From positions 114,927 to 178,926 of the forward strand of contig JAIUNI010000004.1 of the NCBI GenBank assembly GCA_020161935.1: a stretch of DNA of 64,000 nucleotides, given 5' to 3'. Source of the DNA: Chloroflexota bacterium. GTDB lineage: Bacteria > Chloroflexota > Anaerolineae > Aggregatilineales > Phototrophicaceae. Positions 52,726 to 61,792 of the stretch are shown here, in pieces. The notes under the pieces were generated by a model. The model did not search any database. It was not told where the DNA came from and was given only the letters and a program-made list of their open reading frames with translations. The position numbers were made by a program, and so were the translations under genes. The stretch's first letter is position 1, and every line of letters begins with the position of its first letter.

Positions 52726-53766
52726 ATGGCAAATCAAAAATCGCGCCCCAACTCGAACATGCCGACCATTCAAGATGTAGCAAGATTAGCAGGCGTTTCA
52801 CACAGCACTGTTTCAAGAGTTTTAAATCAGAATTCAACAACCATTCCGATTAGTGAAATAACCCGTCAAAAGATTTTGGATGCGGTTCAAGAATTGGGCT
52901 ACCAACCCAATATGATCGCACGCAGTTTGCGTACCCAGCGTAGCCAGATGATTGCTGTGATGATCGGTGACATTTCGAATGCGTTTTATCATCCGATTGT
53001 TCGTGCGGTACAAGATGTTTCGGATAAGCGTAACTATGACGTACTGATCTCCAACAGCGATCATATTTACGAGCATGAGCTGCGCTTTTTGAACACCGTT
53101 CTGCGCCGTCCGGTTGACGGTATTATCATGGCTCCCCACTGCCTAACAACCCATGACATTGATCAATTTGTCCAGCGCAGTCATGTCCCAATTGTTGCTT
53201 TAGGCGCACAGGTGAATCACCCTGATGTGGATGTCATCGGGGGAACCAGCGAGCCGGCAACTTATCAAATGATTAAATGGCTGATCGAGGAAAAAGGGCA
53301 CCGGCGTATCGGCTTTATCAATACGTTACACGATATGCCGCCCGGTCCATCCCGGTTTCGAGGTTATCAACGGGCGATGGGCGAATTTAACCTCGCGATT
53401 GAACCGGGATTTGTTCAACAGGGCGAGTTCACGCTTGAAGGTGGGCGGCAAGCCATGCAAAACTTTGTCGTTCAAGAAAATCCACCAACCGCTATCTTTG
53501 CGGCGAATTCTTTAATGGCGATTGGTGCGATCTTGGCGGCACAGGCCAATGGCTACAAAGTGCCTGAAGATTTCAGTATCGTCGGCTACGATGATATTCC
53601 CGAAGCCACCATTATTTCACCCAGCCTCACCACGATTGGACGCGACCTGCCCAAAATCGGACGGCAGTTGATTAGCTTACTCTTTGAACGGATTGATGGG
53701 CAAGTGAGTGGGCCGGGACGATTTGTTGCGAGTGATTGGAATTTGATTGTCCGCGAGTCAACCTAA
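52726..53766 (+). CDS. LacI-family transcriptional regulator
   Basis: A 346-residue repressor. The N-terminal HTH is TIQDVARLAGVSHSTVSRVL followed by the hinge LGYQPNMIARSLRTQR. The ligand domain is periplasmic-binding-like, with VMIGDISNAFYHPIVRAVQD and NFVVQENPPTAIFAANSLMA. It lies 170 bp behind the sugar transporter operon in the same direction. The palindrome TGCACACGTGTGCA at the operon promoter has the symmetric CG-centred form bound by LacI proteins, so control of that operon by its transported sugar is the straightforward reading. A strong terminator follows. Confidence 0.94.
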   Translation: MANQKSRPNSNMPTIQDVARLAGVSHSTVSRVLNQNSTTIPISEITRQKILDAVQELGYQPNMIARSLRTQRSQMIAVMIGDISNAFYHPIVRAVQDVSDKRNYDVLISNSDHIYEHELRFLNTVLRRPVDGIIMAPHCLTTHDIDQFVQRSHVPIVALGAQVNHPDVDVIGGTSEPATYQMIKWLIEEKGHRRIGFINTLHDMPPGPSRFRGYQRAMGEFNLAIEPGFVQQGEFTLEGGRQAMQNFVVQENPPTAIFAANSLMAIGAILAAQANGYKVPEDFSIVGYDDIPEATIISPSLTTIGRDLPKIGRQLISLLFERIDGQVSGPGRFVASDWNLIVREST

Positions 53767-53792
53767 TTAGGTTCGAACACCGCTAGGCAACA

Positions 53793-53824
53793 AAAAAGCG
53801 ATCCCATCGAATCGCTTTTTGTTT
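53793..53824. terminator. Intrinsic terminator after lacI-family gene
   Basis: AAAAAGCGAT (53793-53802), loop CCCATCGA, ATCGCTTTTT (53811-53820), then GTTT. A-rich on one side and T-rich on the other, so it can act in both directions. Confidence 0.9.
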
Positions 53825-54107
53825 ATGTGACCCCAGTTGGAACCAAGTCGAACCTTCTTCTGAGGGAAAAACGGGTGCTTTTTTCCAGCAATTAGCGTTT
53901 CCCCAACGCGACTCACTGACATTCCTCTCGAAAAAAACCTAGTTTGAGCTTTACGGTGACTGGGGAGAGTCTGCCCTCCCCCAACCACCTTGAAGTACCG
54001 CAACGGAGGCACACGGCACTTCCAGTCATCAGTCTAGCATGGCTTAGAAGGGTCTGGTTTCTAAGGCGGTTCGGGTCGTTTTATTCGATTAACGGAGGAA
54101 CTGAAAG
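53825..54107. other. 283-bp non-coding stretch before the ParA gene
   Basis: No supported gene. There are poly-T and poly-A runs, a GC-rich GGGGAGAGTCTGCCCTCCCC inverted repeat near 53961-53980, and a minus-strand ORF of 81 codons that reads through the terminator and has no ribosome site. The left boundary of the plasmid-like module probably lies here, but no attachment-site repeat could be identified. Confidence 0.4.
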
Positions 54108-54941
54108 ATGACACGTGTTTTTGTCCTGACCAATCATAAAGGTGGAGTCGGCAAGTCGACGTCGGCCACTAACATCGCCTATGGGCTTGTCGGATTACTG
54201 CGACGATCCGGTGCAGTCAACTGTCGGGTGCTGCTGGTGGATACCGACAGCCAAGCTCATGCGTCGCTGGTGACGACTGGCCACAAAGACTATGGTGCAG
54301 ACAACAGTTTGTACACGGTGCTAATGGCGGATCGCAAGGATGCGCCGAATGTACTGGCAAACTGCCTTGTCCAGAGTACATGGGATGCCGATCTGCACGT
54401 GCTGCCTGCATCGCCGATGCTGGAAGGCGCTGAACGCGAATTGATGGGTGTGGCCGGTGCGCCGTACCGGCTGACCGAGCCGCTCAGTCGAATCGCCAGC
54501 CATTATGCCGCCATCGTGATTGACACCCGACCGTCGTTCTCACTGATGACGGAGATGGGTTTGCTGGCAGCGACGGACGCGATTGTGCCGGTGGAACCGC
54601 GCTACTTGGAAACGGTCGGATTGTTGTCGGTGATCTCAAAGATCAATGACATTCGAGAAGGTTGGCGGCATCCGCATCTGCGTATCAACGGCATCCTTGT
54701 CACCAAGATGGATACCCGCGTCAAAGGACACAAGCAGCTACTTGATGAACTCAAATCACATAGTGTTCTCGGACAACTGGTGTGTGGCGTAATCCCTGCG
54801 AATGAAGCGGTTTCGTATTCCCACCATCACCATTTGAGTGTGTTCAACTACGATCCGAAAGCCTCGGCCAGCAAAGCCTATGCCCAGATGATCAGCAGGC
54901 TCGTGCGGCAGATCACAGAGCCGAAAGTGGCGGCCTCATGA
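54108..54941 (+). CDS. parA: ParA-family partition ATPase
   Basis: A 277-residue Walker-type ATPase that moves ParB-bound DNA over the nucleoid. The deviant Walker A is NHKGGVGKST (signature Lys11, catalytic Lys16); the A-prime region is VLLVDTDSQAHAS and Walker B-like strand IVIDTRPSFS. It lacks an N-terminal HTH. The architecture and the neighbour set resemble plasmid and phage-plasmid ParA proteins. ACGGAGGAA gives a strong ribosome site. The stop overlaps the ParB-like start by four bases (ATGA). Codon use differs from genes before 46 kb. Confidence 0.93.
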   Translation: MTRVFVLTNHKGGVGKSTSATNIAYGLVGLLRRSGAVNCRVLLVDTDSQAHASLVTTGHKDYGADNSLYTVLMADRKDAPNVLANCLVQSTWDADLHVLPASPMLEGAERELMGVAGAPYRLTEPLSRIASHYAAIVIDTRPSFSLMTEMGLLAATDAIVPVEPRYLETVGLLSVISKINDIREGWRHPHLRINGILVTKMDTRVKGHKQLLDELKSHSVLGQLVCGVIPANEAVSYSHHHHLSVFNYDPKASASKAYAQMISRLVRQITEPKVAAS

Positions 54942-56128
54942 ACAGCAAACGACGGCAAGCAAATACCGGTTTACTGGACACGATCACGGCGGACATGCTG
55001 GGTGGAATGGATTTTGACGTTGGTATCGACAACAGCCTGCGGGTCGAGCGGATCTTGCTGGAGATGGTACGACCCGATCCAGTACAGCCACGACGAGTAC
55101 TGCCTGAGCGGCTCTATCAAGCCTTCCACTCCAATCGGATGACCCCGACACAAGCGCTGCGCGAACTGATCCAGACAGCACAGCTCGCCGCGCGACAACA
55201 TGGACGCCCATTTAGTAACGTGCTGGACTTGCTCGGCAATGCCGATGGTGAGAGTGAAGGTGATGGTCTAACTTTGTCACCCGAGGAGCAGCTTGTTCGT
55301 GATCTAGTCAATCTCGCGGTGACGATCCGTGATGATGGTCAGGTCAATCCACTGACGGTGGTGGATGCCACTCAAGGTGTGACGCGCCTGTACCGGATTG
55401 AGACGGGTGAGCGGCGGTACTGGGCGACATGGCTGCTGAGGGATTTCATCCCTGGCTATGAAAGTGACGGCATGATCCCCTGCATCATTATCTCCAGTAA
55501 CCGAGCATCTGCTTTCCGGCAAGCCAAAGAGAATACTGCTCGTACTGGACTTTCGGCAATCGCGATGGCGCGGCAGGCGGCACTCCTGCTGCTCTATGTG
55601 CATGGTTGCGAAATCCCAAATGGAGCAGTCACTTATGACTTTTATCGGCAAGCACTCGAGCTTACTTTGAGAGGAAAACGCGAACACACAGGAGAAATCC
55701 TGTCAGCAATGGGTGGCATTGGGTCGGCCATGTTCAGTCGCCATAAATCCCTGCTTAGATTATGTGATGAAGCTATGGAGTTAGCTGATCGACACAATCT
55801 TGACGAGGGACGACTCCGTCATCTATTGGAATTATCTCCTGACGATCAAGTTGAAACGGTGCGACAAGTTATTCAATTAAATCTGTCTGCAAAGCAGATT
55901 ATTGATCTTATAAATAACGCCCATTCCGATGGGGATAACTACTCTTCTGATTTGCCACGACAAGTTCGACAACTTGCAAGATTAATGCGGCCAACGAGTG
56001 ATCTCAGTGGTTATAACCTTGCGCTAGCTCTTGTTGAACATGAAGGTGATCGTGCTGTAGCTCATGCACGTTTACAGCATCTGCGTAAATTACTCGATGA
56101 AGCAGAAGCATACCTAGACAGCCAATAA
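54938..56128 (+). CDS. parB: ParB-like centromere-binding protein
   Basis: A 396-residue ParB-type protein. The N-terminal (Srx/CTPase-like) domain is split by an insert of about 60 residues; its later half includes VTRLYRIETGERRYWATWLL (the GERR CTP-binding motif) and ENTARTGLSAIAMARQAALL (the ENxxR box). A central helix-turn-helix region follows (LSAMGGIGSAMFSRHKSLLR). The C-terminal part is helical. Coupled to parA. Ends 11 bases before a palindrome with a CACGTG core that could be its parS. The first two-thirds of the gene is GC-richer than the last third. Confidence 0.85.
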   Translation: MNSKRRQANTGLLDTITADMLGGMDFDVGIDNSLRVERILLEMVRPDPVQPRRVLPERLYQAFHSNRMTPTQALRELIQTAQLAARQHGRPFSNVLDLLGNADGESEGDGLTLSPEEQLVRDLVNLAVTIRDDGQVNPLTVVDATQGVTRLYRIETGERRYWATWLLRDFIPGYESDGMIPCIIISSNRASAFRQAKENTARTGLSAIAMARQAALLLLYVHGCEIPNGAVTYDFYRQALELTLRGKREHTGEILSAMGGIGSAMFSRHKSLLRLCDEAMELADRHNLDEGRLRHLLELSPDDQVETVRQVIQLNLSAKQIIDLINNAHSDGDNYSSDLPRQVRQLARLMRPTSDLSGYNLALALVEHEGDRAVAHARLQHLRKLLDEAEAYLDSQ

Positions 56129-56133
56129 ATGAA

Positions 56134-56159
56134 AAAATATTGACACGTGTCAACATTTT
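56134..56159. promoter_or_regulatory. 26-bp palindrome, parS-like
   Basis: The central TTGACACGTGTCAA (56140-56153) is a perfect 14-bp palindrome, and the wider 26 bp have 12 of 13 symmetric positions. It shares the CACGTG core of canonical parS sites and lies just after parB. Two more perfect stems follow: ACCCACC/GGTGGGT (about 56209-56233) and TACATTGG/CCAATGTA (56248-56276). Confidence 0.6.
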
Positions 56160-56366
56160 GAGGGGAACCCGTGAGAAATATTCGAGCGCCGCCTTAGAAA
56201 ACAAAACCCACCGACGAAAATGTGCAGGTGGGTGACGGAGTAACTGATACATTGGCAGTGTGGTAACTCCAATGTAGCACAGTCCCCGCTCCCCTGCAAC
56301 TGAATAACCCCCCTTCAGTCCTGTTTCTTGTACCTGACTTCTATTCAGCTTTGCTTGGAGGCACAC

Positions 56367-57290
56367 ATGAATGGCTACACTGCGGCTGGCACACTTGATC
56401 GCCAACCGGATCTACTCGCACGCCTGCACAACTTAGTTCGGCAGCTCAATCGTTCTGACATTCGAACCGTTTCATCACTCATTGCAAAAGTGCTGGGTGA
56501 TCAAAACGCTGGCCAGATGGCCATTCGACTCTTACACTGGTTTCCAAAAGCCAAGAAGCTAGGCGGCTGGGTTTACAAGTCATGGCGGGACTGGAACGCG
56601 GAATGCAACTTATCACAAGCACAAGTGAAGCGGGTACACAATAAAGGCGTGCTTGCATCGATTGGCATCGAGCGGACAATCATGAAAGCCAACGGCACAC
56701 CCACTGTCCACTACCGTTTGGATGAAAGTGTTCTCATCAAAAAGCTAGCTGCGTTCTTGGACGTGATGCACTTGCAAATACAAAACTGGATGTGTCCAGA
56801 ATCAGCCAATGAGGATGGTCAAAATCGCCCATCAGATGAGGCTTCTTCTGACCAATCCAACAAGCTACATCAGACCGATGAACTAAGCGATAATGAACCA
56901 ATGAATTCGGCTGAAACCGCCCAATCCATAACAGACTCTTACTCCCAAACAACCCAACAAGATAACCATCAGGATAAACAACACAACACTAATTCTGCTA
57001 CTGTTGTGGATAATAATTTTCAAATCGAAGAAGAAATGTGTCAGTCACTCGGAAAGTTCGGCATCAGTTACTTGAGAGCAACAGCATTGATCCAAAAGCA
57101 TGGACATAGGCGTATAGCCGAGGTCGTTAGGCATATCAACGAGCAAAATTGTACAAACCCAGCGGGCTATCTCATTCGTGCATTGGCAGAGAAATGGACA
57201 TTCTGGTCAAAGTCTGAAAAAGATGATTATGCCTGCGGGAATGGCATGGCGTATATCACGGGGAAATATGCTGAGTTTATCCATCACTAA
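56367..57290 (+). CDS. Probable plasmid-type replication protein
   Basis: A 307-residue protein. Residues about 80-125 (KSWRDWNAECNLSQAQVKRV and IERTIMKANGTPTVHYRLDE) look like a winged-helix DNA-binding unit as in many plasmid replication initiators. Residues about 145-230 are low-complexity, rich in Asn, Gln, Asp and Ser, a likely flexible linker. The C-terminal 70 residues (LGKFGISYLRATALIQKHGH then NPAGYLIRALAEKW) match the motif found at the ends of plasmid Rep and DnaD-like proteins. ATG 56367 has TTGGAGG upstream. Its place behind parAB supports a replicon function, but direct proof is lacking. Confidence 0.6.
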   Translation: MNGYTAAGTLDRQPDLLARLHNLVRQLNRSDIRTVSSLIAKVLGDQNAGQMAIRLLHWFPKAKKLGGWVYKSWRDWNAECNLSQAQVKRVHNKGVLASIGIERTIMKANGTPTVHYRLDESVLIKKLAAFLDVMHLQIQNWMCPESANEDGQNRPSDEASSDQSNKLHQTDELSDNEPMNSAETAQSITDSYSQTTQQDNHQDKQHNTNSATVVDNNFQIEEEMCQSLGKFGISYLRATALIQKHGHRRIAEVVRHINEQNCTNPAGYLIRALAEKWTFWSKSEKDDYACGNGMAYITGKYAEFIHH

Positions 57291-57804
57291 AATTATTAGA
57301 TGATGCGCTAAAATTAACATTCAGCTTTAGTGATAGTCATAGTTTCTAAGTAGTATGTTAAGGATATTTGCTCAGGTCTCGAATTCAACACGATATGTTT
57401 AACCATACCAACAATTTAGGTATAATCGCAACCACAACCTTCATATTAACTTTGACAGCATCGCGCAACCGATGAGCGAAATGATGCAGTTGGGGATTAT
57501 GCAGCTTGGCAGCCTACGCGAGAAAGTAAAGCCTTTTGCGCAAAGCGGCACTGCCATGTTTGGATACCCAACTGCGTGCGGTTTTGTTATTCAACATGTC
57601 TGCATCAGTTCAAAGAAGATGTAATTTTAGAAGATACACTGTTATCCAAAATGTAAAATAGAACCAAAGTCCTACATTTGCATGGAAAAAAGTTTTTGAC
57701 TTCCACAGCCAATTTCTGGCATCTTCTGGCCTTACCACCATAAAAAAATAGTCCTTACAATGCGATCACATATCATAGATAAAGTTCTATAGAAAGAGGT
57801 AATC
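57291..57804. other. 514-bp AT-rich non-coding region after the replication protein gene
   Basis: No confident gene. AT-rich DNA with one DnaA-box-like TTATCCAAA (57642-57650). A 50-codon frame at 57472-57624 (MSEMMQLGIMQLGSLREKVK onward) is protein-like and open upstream, but has no ribosome site and may be a gene remnant. The pdx promoter should be near the right end; a TACAAT at 57757-57762 lacks a clear -35 box. The right boundary of the plasmid-like module probably lies here. Confidence 0.4.
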
Positions 57805-58740
57805 ATGAGTAAAAGCAATGGGGAACTGTTAGCAGATAAAAAGATAAAAACCGCCGACACACTGGAACAAGCACATTTGCTAAAGCGTGGTTTAGCGCAA
57901 ATGCTTAAGGGCGGCGTGATTATGGATGTTGTTACGCCAGAGCAAGCTAAAATTGCTGAAGACGCGGGGGCGTGTGCAGTTATGGCATTGGAGCGAGTGC
58001 CCGCTGACATTCGCGCTCAAGGAGGTGTCGCGCGAATGAGCGATCCCGATATGATTGAGAGCATTATGAGCGCCGTCTCAATTCCGGTGATGGCGAAGTG
58101 CCGCATCGGTCATATCGTCGAGGCACAAATTCTGGAAGCCTTAGGTATCGATTATATTGACGAAAGCGAAGTCTTGACTCCGGCTGATGAGGCCAACCAC
58201 GTCAACAAGCATAAATTCAAAGTGCCCTTTGTATGCGGTTGCCGCAATCTAGGTGAGGCTCTCCGCCGCATTAGTGAAGGTGCTGCCATGATCCGAACCA
58301 AGGGCGAAGCGGGAACAGGCGATGTGGTCGAGGCGGTTCGTCATGCCCGCCAAGTACACTCTGAGATTCGCCGCTTGACCAGCATGGATGAAGATGAATT
58401 GTTCACATTTGCAAAAGAAATTGGTGCGCCTTATGCTTTGGTAGTCGAAACCGCTCAACTCGGTCGCTTACCCGTGGTGAATTTCGCGGCGGGTGGTGTC
58501 GCTACCCCAGCAGATGCGGCTTTAATGATGCAGCTAGGTGTAGATGGTGTGTTTGTGGGCAGTGGTATTTTCAAAAGTGGTGATCCAGCAAAACGTGCGG
58601 CAGCTATCGTACATGCTACTACCCACTTTAACGATCCGGCGCTATTGGTGGAAGCCAGTCGTAATCTGGGTGAGGCAATGGTGGGGATTAATGTGAGCAG
58701 TTTGCCGGACTCACAACGTATGGCAGGGCGTGGATGGTGA
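57805..58740 (+). CDS. pdxS: Pyridoxal 5'-phosphate synthase, lyase subunit PdxS
   Basis: A 311-residue PdxS (SNZ family) that builds PLP from ribose 5-phosphate, glyceraldehyde 3-phosphate and ammonia. Residues for the two-site lysine relay are present: Asp41 ([13 protein letters not shown]), Lys98 ([10 protein letters not shown]) and Lys166 ([11 protein letters not shown]). It forms a dodecamer that binds PdxT. AGAGGTAATC before ATG is a good ribosome site. The stop overlaps the pdxT start by 7 bp, so the subunits are made together. Base use is AT-richer than genes in the first 46 kb. Confidence 0.98.
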   Translation: MSKSNGELLADKKIKTADTLEQAHLLKRGLAQMLKGGVIMDVVTPEQAKIAEDAGACAVMALERVPADIRAQGGVARMSDPDMIESIMSAVSIPVMAKCRIGHIVEAQILEALGIDYIDESEVLTPADEANHVNKHKFKVPFVCGCRNLGEALRRISEGAAMIRTKGEAGTGDVVEAVRHARQVHSEIRRLTSMDEDELFTFAKEIGAPYALVVETAQLGRLPVVNFAAGGVATPADAALMMQLGVDGVFVGSGIFKSGDPAKRAAAIVHATTHFNDPALLVEASRNLGEAMVGINVSSLPDSQRMAGRGW

Positions 58741-59315
58741 GACGAATCGGTGTACTGGCACTCCAAGGCGATTTCGCGGAGCATAAAAAGGCGATACAAG
58801 GGATTGGCGCAGAGGCCGTCGAAGTACGGCTTCCGCAGCATCTCAACGGTTTGGATGGGTTGATTATCCCCGGCGGGGAAAGTACAACACTTCGAAAATT
58901 AGCCGATATGTATAATTTGATGGAACCTTTGCGGATGTTCTCACAAAAATATCCAACTTGGGGAACCTGTGCTGGAGCAATCATGCTGGCAAAGGAAATT
59001 GTGGGTCAAGAAGCGCATCTGGGCGTAATGGATATTACAGTGCAGCGCAACGCCTTTGGACGGCAAATCAATAGCTTTATAACGACGCTAGATATTGAGG
59101 GTGACAGCTATGCTGCTGTATTCATCCGTGCGCCACTCATTGTATCCGTTAGAGCGGGAGTCGATATACTTGCCACGTTGGAGGATGGAGGCATTGTGGC
59201 AGCTCAACAAGGGCATTTGCTGGCGACCTCTTTCCACCCTGAACTGACCGACGATTTAGGTTTTCATCGTCGTTTTCTGAAAATGATCGAGCGCTATGAT
59301 TACGCTCAACCGTGA
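58734..59315 (+). CDS. pdxT: Pyridoxal 5'-phosphate synthase, glutaminase subunit PdxT
   Basis: A 193-residue class-I glutamine amidotransferase feeding ammonia to PdxS. Catalytic triad: Cys79 ([10 protein letters not shown]), His168 and Glu170 (SFHPELTDD). The PGGES loop near residue 46 forms the oxyanion region. It starts inside the end of pdxS and ends 20 bp inside the following MocR-type gene, so three genes overlap in a row. Confidence 0.97.
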   Translation: MVRRIGVLALQGDFAEHKKAIQGIGAEAVEVRLPQHLNGLDGLIIPGGESTTLRKLADMYNLMEPLRMFSQKYPTWGTCAGAIMLAKEIVGQEAHLGVMDITVQRNAFGRQINSFITTLDIEGDSYAAVFIRAPLIVSVRAGVDILATLEDGGIVAAQQGHLLATSFHPELTDDLGFHRRFLKMIERYDYAQP

Positions 59316-60717
59316 TGCGCCTGAAGCGCTGTATCACCAGCTTTTCAATCACTTTAGGGAGCAGATTCTAAGTGGAGCAATGAAAGCCGGAAAACGGCTT
59401 CCTGCGAGTCGTGCACTGGCAAATGAATTAGACATCAGCCGTACCAGTGTGGTGAATTCTTACAACGCTCTCGAAAGCGCGGGATTGATTGTCAGCCGTG
59501 AACGGCGAGGACTGTTTGTAGTTGATAAACTGCCGATCCTTTATGAAGAATGGATGTTAAGTGATGGTGACTTTATGCCATCTCCTGCGTCCAATCTATC
59601 GGATAATCAAGATTTTCCGTCGCTGATCAGTTTAAGTGTCGGTAGTTTACCTGTAGATTTCATGCCAGTTGAAGCTATGCGACGTGCATTAAATGCGGTT
59701 CTGGATCGTGATGCTGGGGCTGCACTTGGCTATGAACCAACTGAAGGTTATAAACCGTTGCGACGGGCAATTGCTGACCATCTTCATTCACGTGGTATGA
59801 ATGTCAAGACAGATCAAGTGTTAGTTACCGGCGGTTGCCAGCAGGCCATTGATCTAGCTGTACAATCGCTGGTTCCCCCTAATGGTATTTTATTAACTAC
59901 TGACCCAACCTATATTGGTTTGATTGAGATCGCTCGCACTCGTAATCTGGAATTAATCACCATTCCTTGGTCGGATCAAGGTATAGATTTGACCCGCCTT
60001 GAAGCAATTATTCGTGAACGACACCCTCATCTTTTCTACCTGATGACGACCTTTCTCAATCCAACAGGCGCAGTCTTATCCATGCAGCAGCGGCGGCAAT
60101 TACTGGCCTTTGCAGCGACTTATCATCTGCCCATACTGGAAGATGGTGTTTACGATGGCTTTGATTATGAGGATGTGGGATTGCCATCGCTTCGGGCTTT
60201 AGACGAAACTGGAATGGTTTTATATGCCAGCGGTTTTTCAAAGACAGTGGTACCCGGTACGCGCATCGGCTATCTCATCACCAATTTACAGTTATATCCT
60301 CGCATAAGCCGAGTGAAACAAGCCGCTGATGTGTGTACACCGGGACTTAATCAGCGTGCTATGACCGAATTCCTCCGCAGCGGACAACTTAATGCCCATC
60401 TAGAAGTTGTTCGACACGCCTGTAAACATCGTCGCGATGCGTTACTAACGGCCCTCAAGCACTATGCTAGTGGCAAGTGGACATGGACAACGCCGCTGGG
60501 GGGTCTGTACATCTGGGTTGAAATTCCGTCCACCGGTCCAACTGCGCTTGATCTCTTGCGAAAAGCAACCGAATTAGGTGTAGATTTTGCAATTGGAGCA
60601 AGCTTTTCGCCAAACGCAAGTTGGCCGTATCACCTGCGACTAAACTTTAGTAGCTACACACCGCCGATTTTAGAAGAGGGCATACGCCGTTTATGGATGG
60701 CATGGTCGGATTGCTAG
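59296..60717 (+). CDS. pdxR: MocR/PdxR-type regulator (GntR HTH plus aminotransferase domain)
   Basis: A 473-residue MocR protein. Residues 1-75 are a GntR winged helix (LYHQLFNHFREQILSGAM, RLPASRALANELDISRTSV). The rest is a fold-type I aminotransferase domain, with the PLP-binding Lys316 in YASGFSKTVVPGTRIGYL and FLNPTGAVLSMQQRR before it. In other bacteria PdxR activates pdxST and senses PLP. Here it is co-directional with pdxST and overlaps pdxT by 20 bp, instead of the usual divergent arrangement, which suggests autoregulated feedback within one transcript. Ribosome site is weak, fitting coupled translation. Confidence 0.9.
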   Translation: MITLNRDAPEALYHQLFNHFREQILSGAMKAGKRLPASRALANELDISRTSVVNSYNALESAGLIVSRERRGLFVVDKLPILYEEWMLSDGDFMPSPASNLSDNQDFPSLISLSVGSLPVDFMPVEAMRRALNAVLDRDAGAALGYEPTEGYKPLRRAIADHLHSRGMNVKTDQVLVTGGCQQAIDLAVQSLVPPNGILLTTDPTYIGLIEIARTRNLELITIPWSDQGIDLTRLEAIIRERHPHLFYLMTTFLNPTGAVLSMQQRRQLLAFAATYHLPILEDGVYDGFDYEDVGLPSLRALDETGMVLYASGFSKTVVPGTRIGYLITNLQLYPRISRVKQAADVCTPGLNQRAMTEFLRSGQLNAHLEVVRHACKHRRDALLTALKHYASGKWTWTTPLGGLYIWVEIPSTGPTALDLLRKATELGVDFAIGASFSPNASWPYHLRLNFSSYTPPILEEGIRRLWMAWSDC

Positions 60718-60721
60718 AGCT

Positions 60722-61792
60722 TTAGTTATTCTGCAACAGATGTTGATTGGTAGTTGCGACATAAACCGAAGGGTTTTTCTGGAATGCGCCTTGGCAAACC
60801 GGACAGCAAAAATAATAGTGTTGTCCTTGTAATTCCACACTACCATAGGCTTGCTGTGGTGCAATCAAAGCGCCACAAACGGGATCGCGCACGGTTTCAG
60901 TTGGTTGACTGGCGGAAGATAGCGGCAGCGTGACAAAAAGTTCCGTGCCGCGCTCAGGTTTGCTGGAAATCCGCACCGTGCCACCTAGGTGTTGAACACG
61001 CTCGTGAATACCGACCAACCCAAAATGACCTTGTTTCGCCATACAATCGACACAATCAGGAACCAGAAAACCAATGCCATCATCGCTTACAGTAAGGCGA
61101 ATCTCGTCAGGCTGATACTCAGTAATGATCAAAATGTTTTTGGCATATCCATGGCGTTGAGCATTACGCAAGGCTTCCTGAGATGCCCGAAAGAGCGTAA
61201 GTTCTCGCTCCTCATCTAATCGACGTTCGTTTCCGATCACTTTGACAGAAACGCCTAAGTCCGGCTTATTCTCGGTAAGCATTTTAAGTGCAGGTATAAG
61301 GCCTAGTTCTTCTAATGCTGGTGGACGTAAATCCGCGATCAGGCGACGCAATCCCTCGATACTTTCCACCGCATGGGTTCGTGCCATTTTAAGCATAGTC
61401 GCCGCACGTTCAGGGTCTTTCTGAATCCAACCGGAGGCGAGATCGATACTCTGGGCGATTGCGACAAGCGCCTGCACTGTATCATCGTGGAGTTCGTGAG
61501 CAATACGGGCGCGCTCGGCTTCTTGACCATCAGTCAGTGCATAGCGATAATGTGTCTCATCTTCATGCGTCCGGCGGACGTGTCCCGCCATACTCGCCAT
61601 TGTCCGTCTTAAAATGCCAATTTCTGGTATACCACCACAATGTTGATTAAACGCCGCCAGATTGCCTTGAGCAACATCTATCGTCTGTGAAGCCAAACGC
61701 TGTAAAGGATTTAGGACCCGATAAATGAGCCAAATATTGGTTACGAGCAGCAGAGTTAAAATTGTGATAAAAACGTGCAGCCAGTCGTTCAA
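60722..61792 (-). CDS. NarL-type sensor histidine kinase with C-terminal YHS metal-binding-like domain
   Basis: A 356-residue kinase. One N-terminal membrane helix (residues 8-26) leads to a HAMP-like region, then HisKA_3 with the H-box ERARIAHELHDDTVQAL (His102) and a HATPase domain (DDGIGFLVPD, HFGLVGIHERVQHLGG). Residues 302-342 are a YHS domain: RDPVCG then YYFCCPVCQGAFQKNP, with cysteines 306, 329, 330 and 333. YHS domains occur in copper and heavy-metal transport proteins, so this could let the kinase sense or bind a metal in the cytoplasm. A CVDC-like pair (PDCVDCMA) also lies inside the HATPase part. The gene overlaps its response regulator by four bases. Confidence 0.9.
   Translation of the reverse strand: MNDWLHVFITILTLLLVTNIWLIYRVLNPLQRLASQTIDVAQGNLAAFNQHCGGIPEIGILRRTMASMAGHVRRTHEDETHYRYALTDGQEAERARIAHELHDDTVQALVAIAQSIDLASGWIQKDPERAATMLKMARTHAVESIEGLRRLIADLRPPALEELGLIPALKMLTENKPDLGVSVKVIGNERRLDEERELTLFRASQEALRNAQRHGYAKNILIITEYQPDEIRLTVSDDGIGFLVPDCVDCMAKQGHFGLVGIHERVQHLGGTVRISSKPERGTELFVTLPLSSASQPTETVRDPVCGALIAPQQAYGSVELQGQHYYFCCPVCQGAFQKNPSVYVATTNQHLLQNN

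Noticed and set aside
53767..54012. 81-codon minus-strand ORF between the LacI gene and ParA
   Set aside because: Reads through the bidirectional terminator, lacks a ribosome site and has no recognisable motif.
53825..57804. Attachment-site repeats bordering the plasmid-like module
   Set aside because: I looked for matching direct repeats or a tRNA end at both borders and found none I could support by eye.
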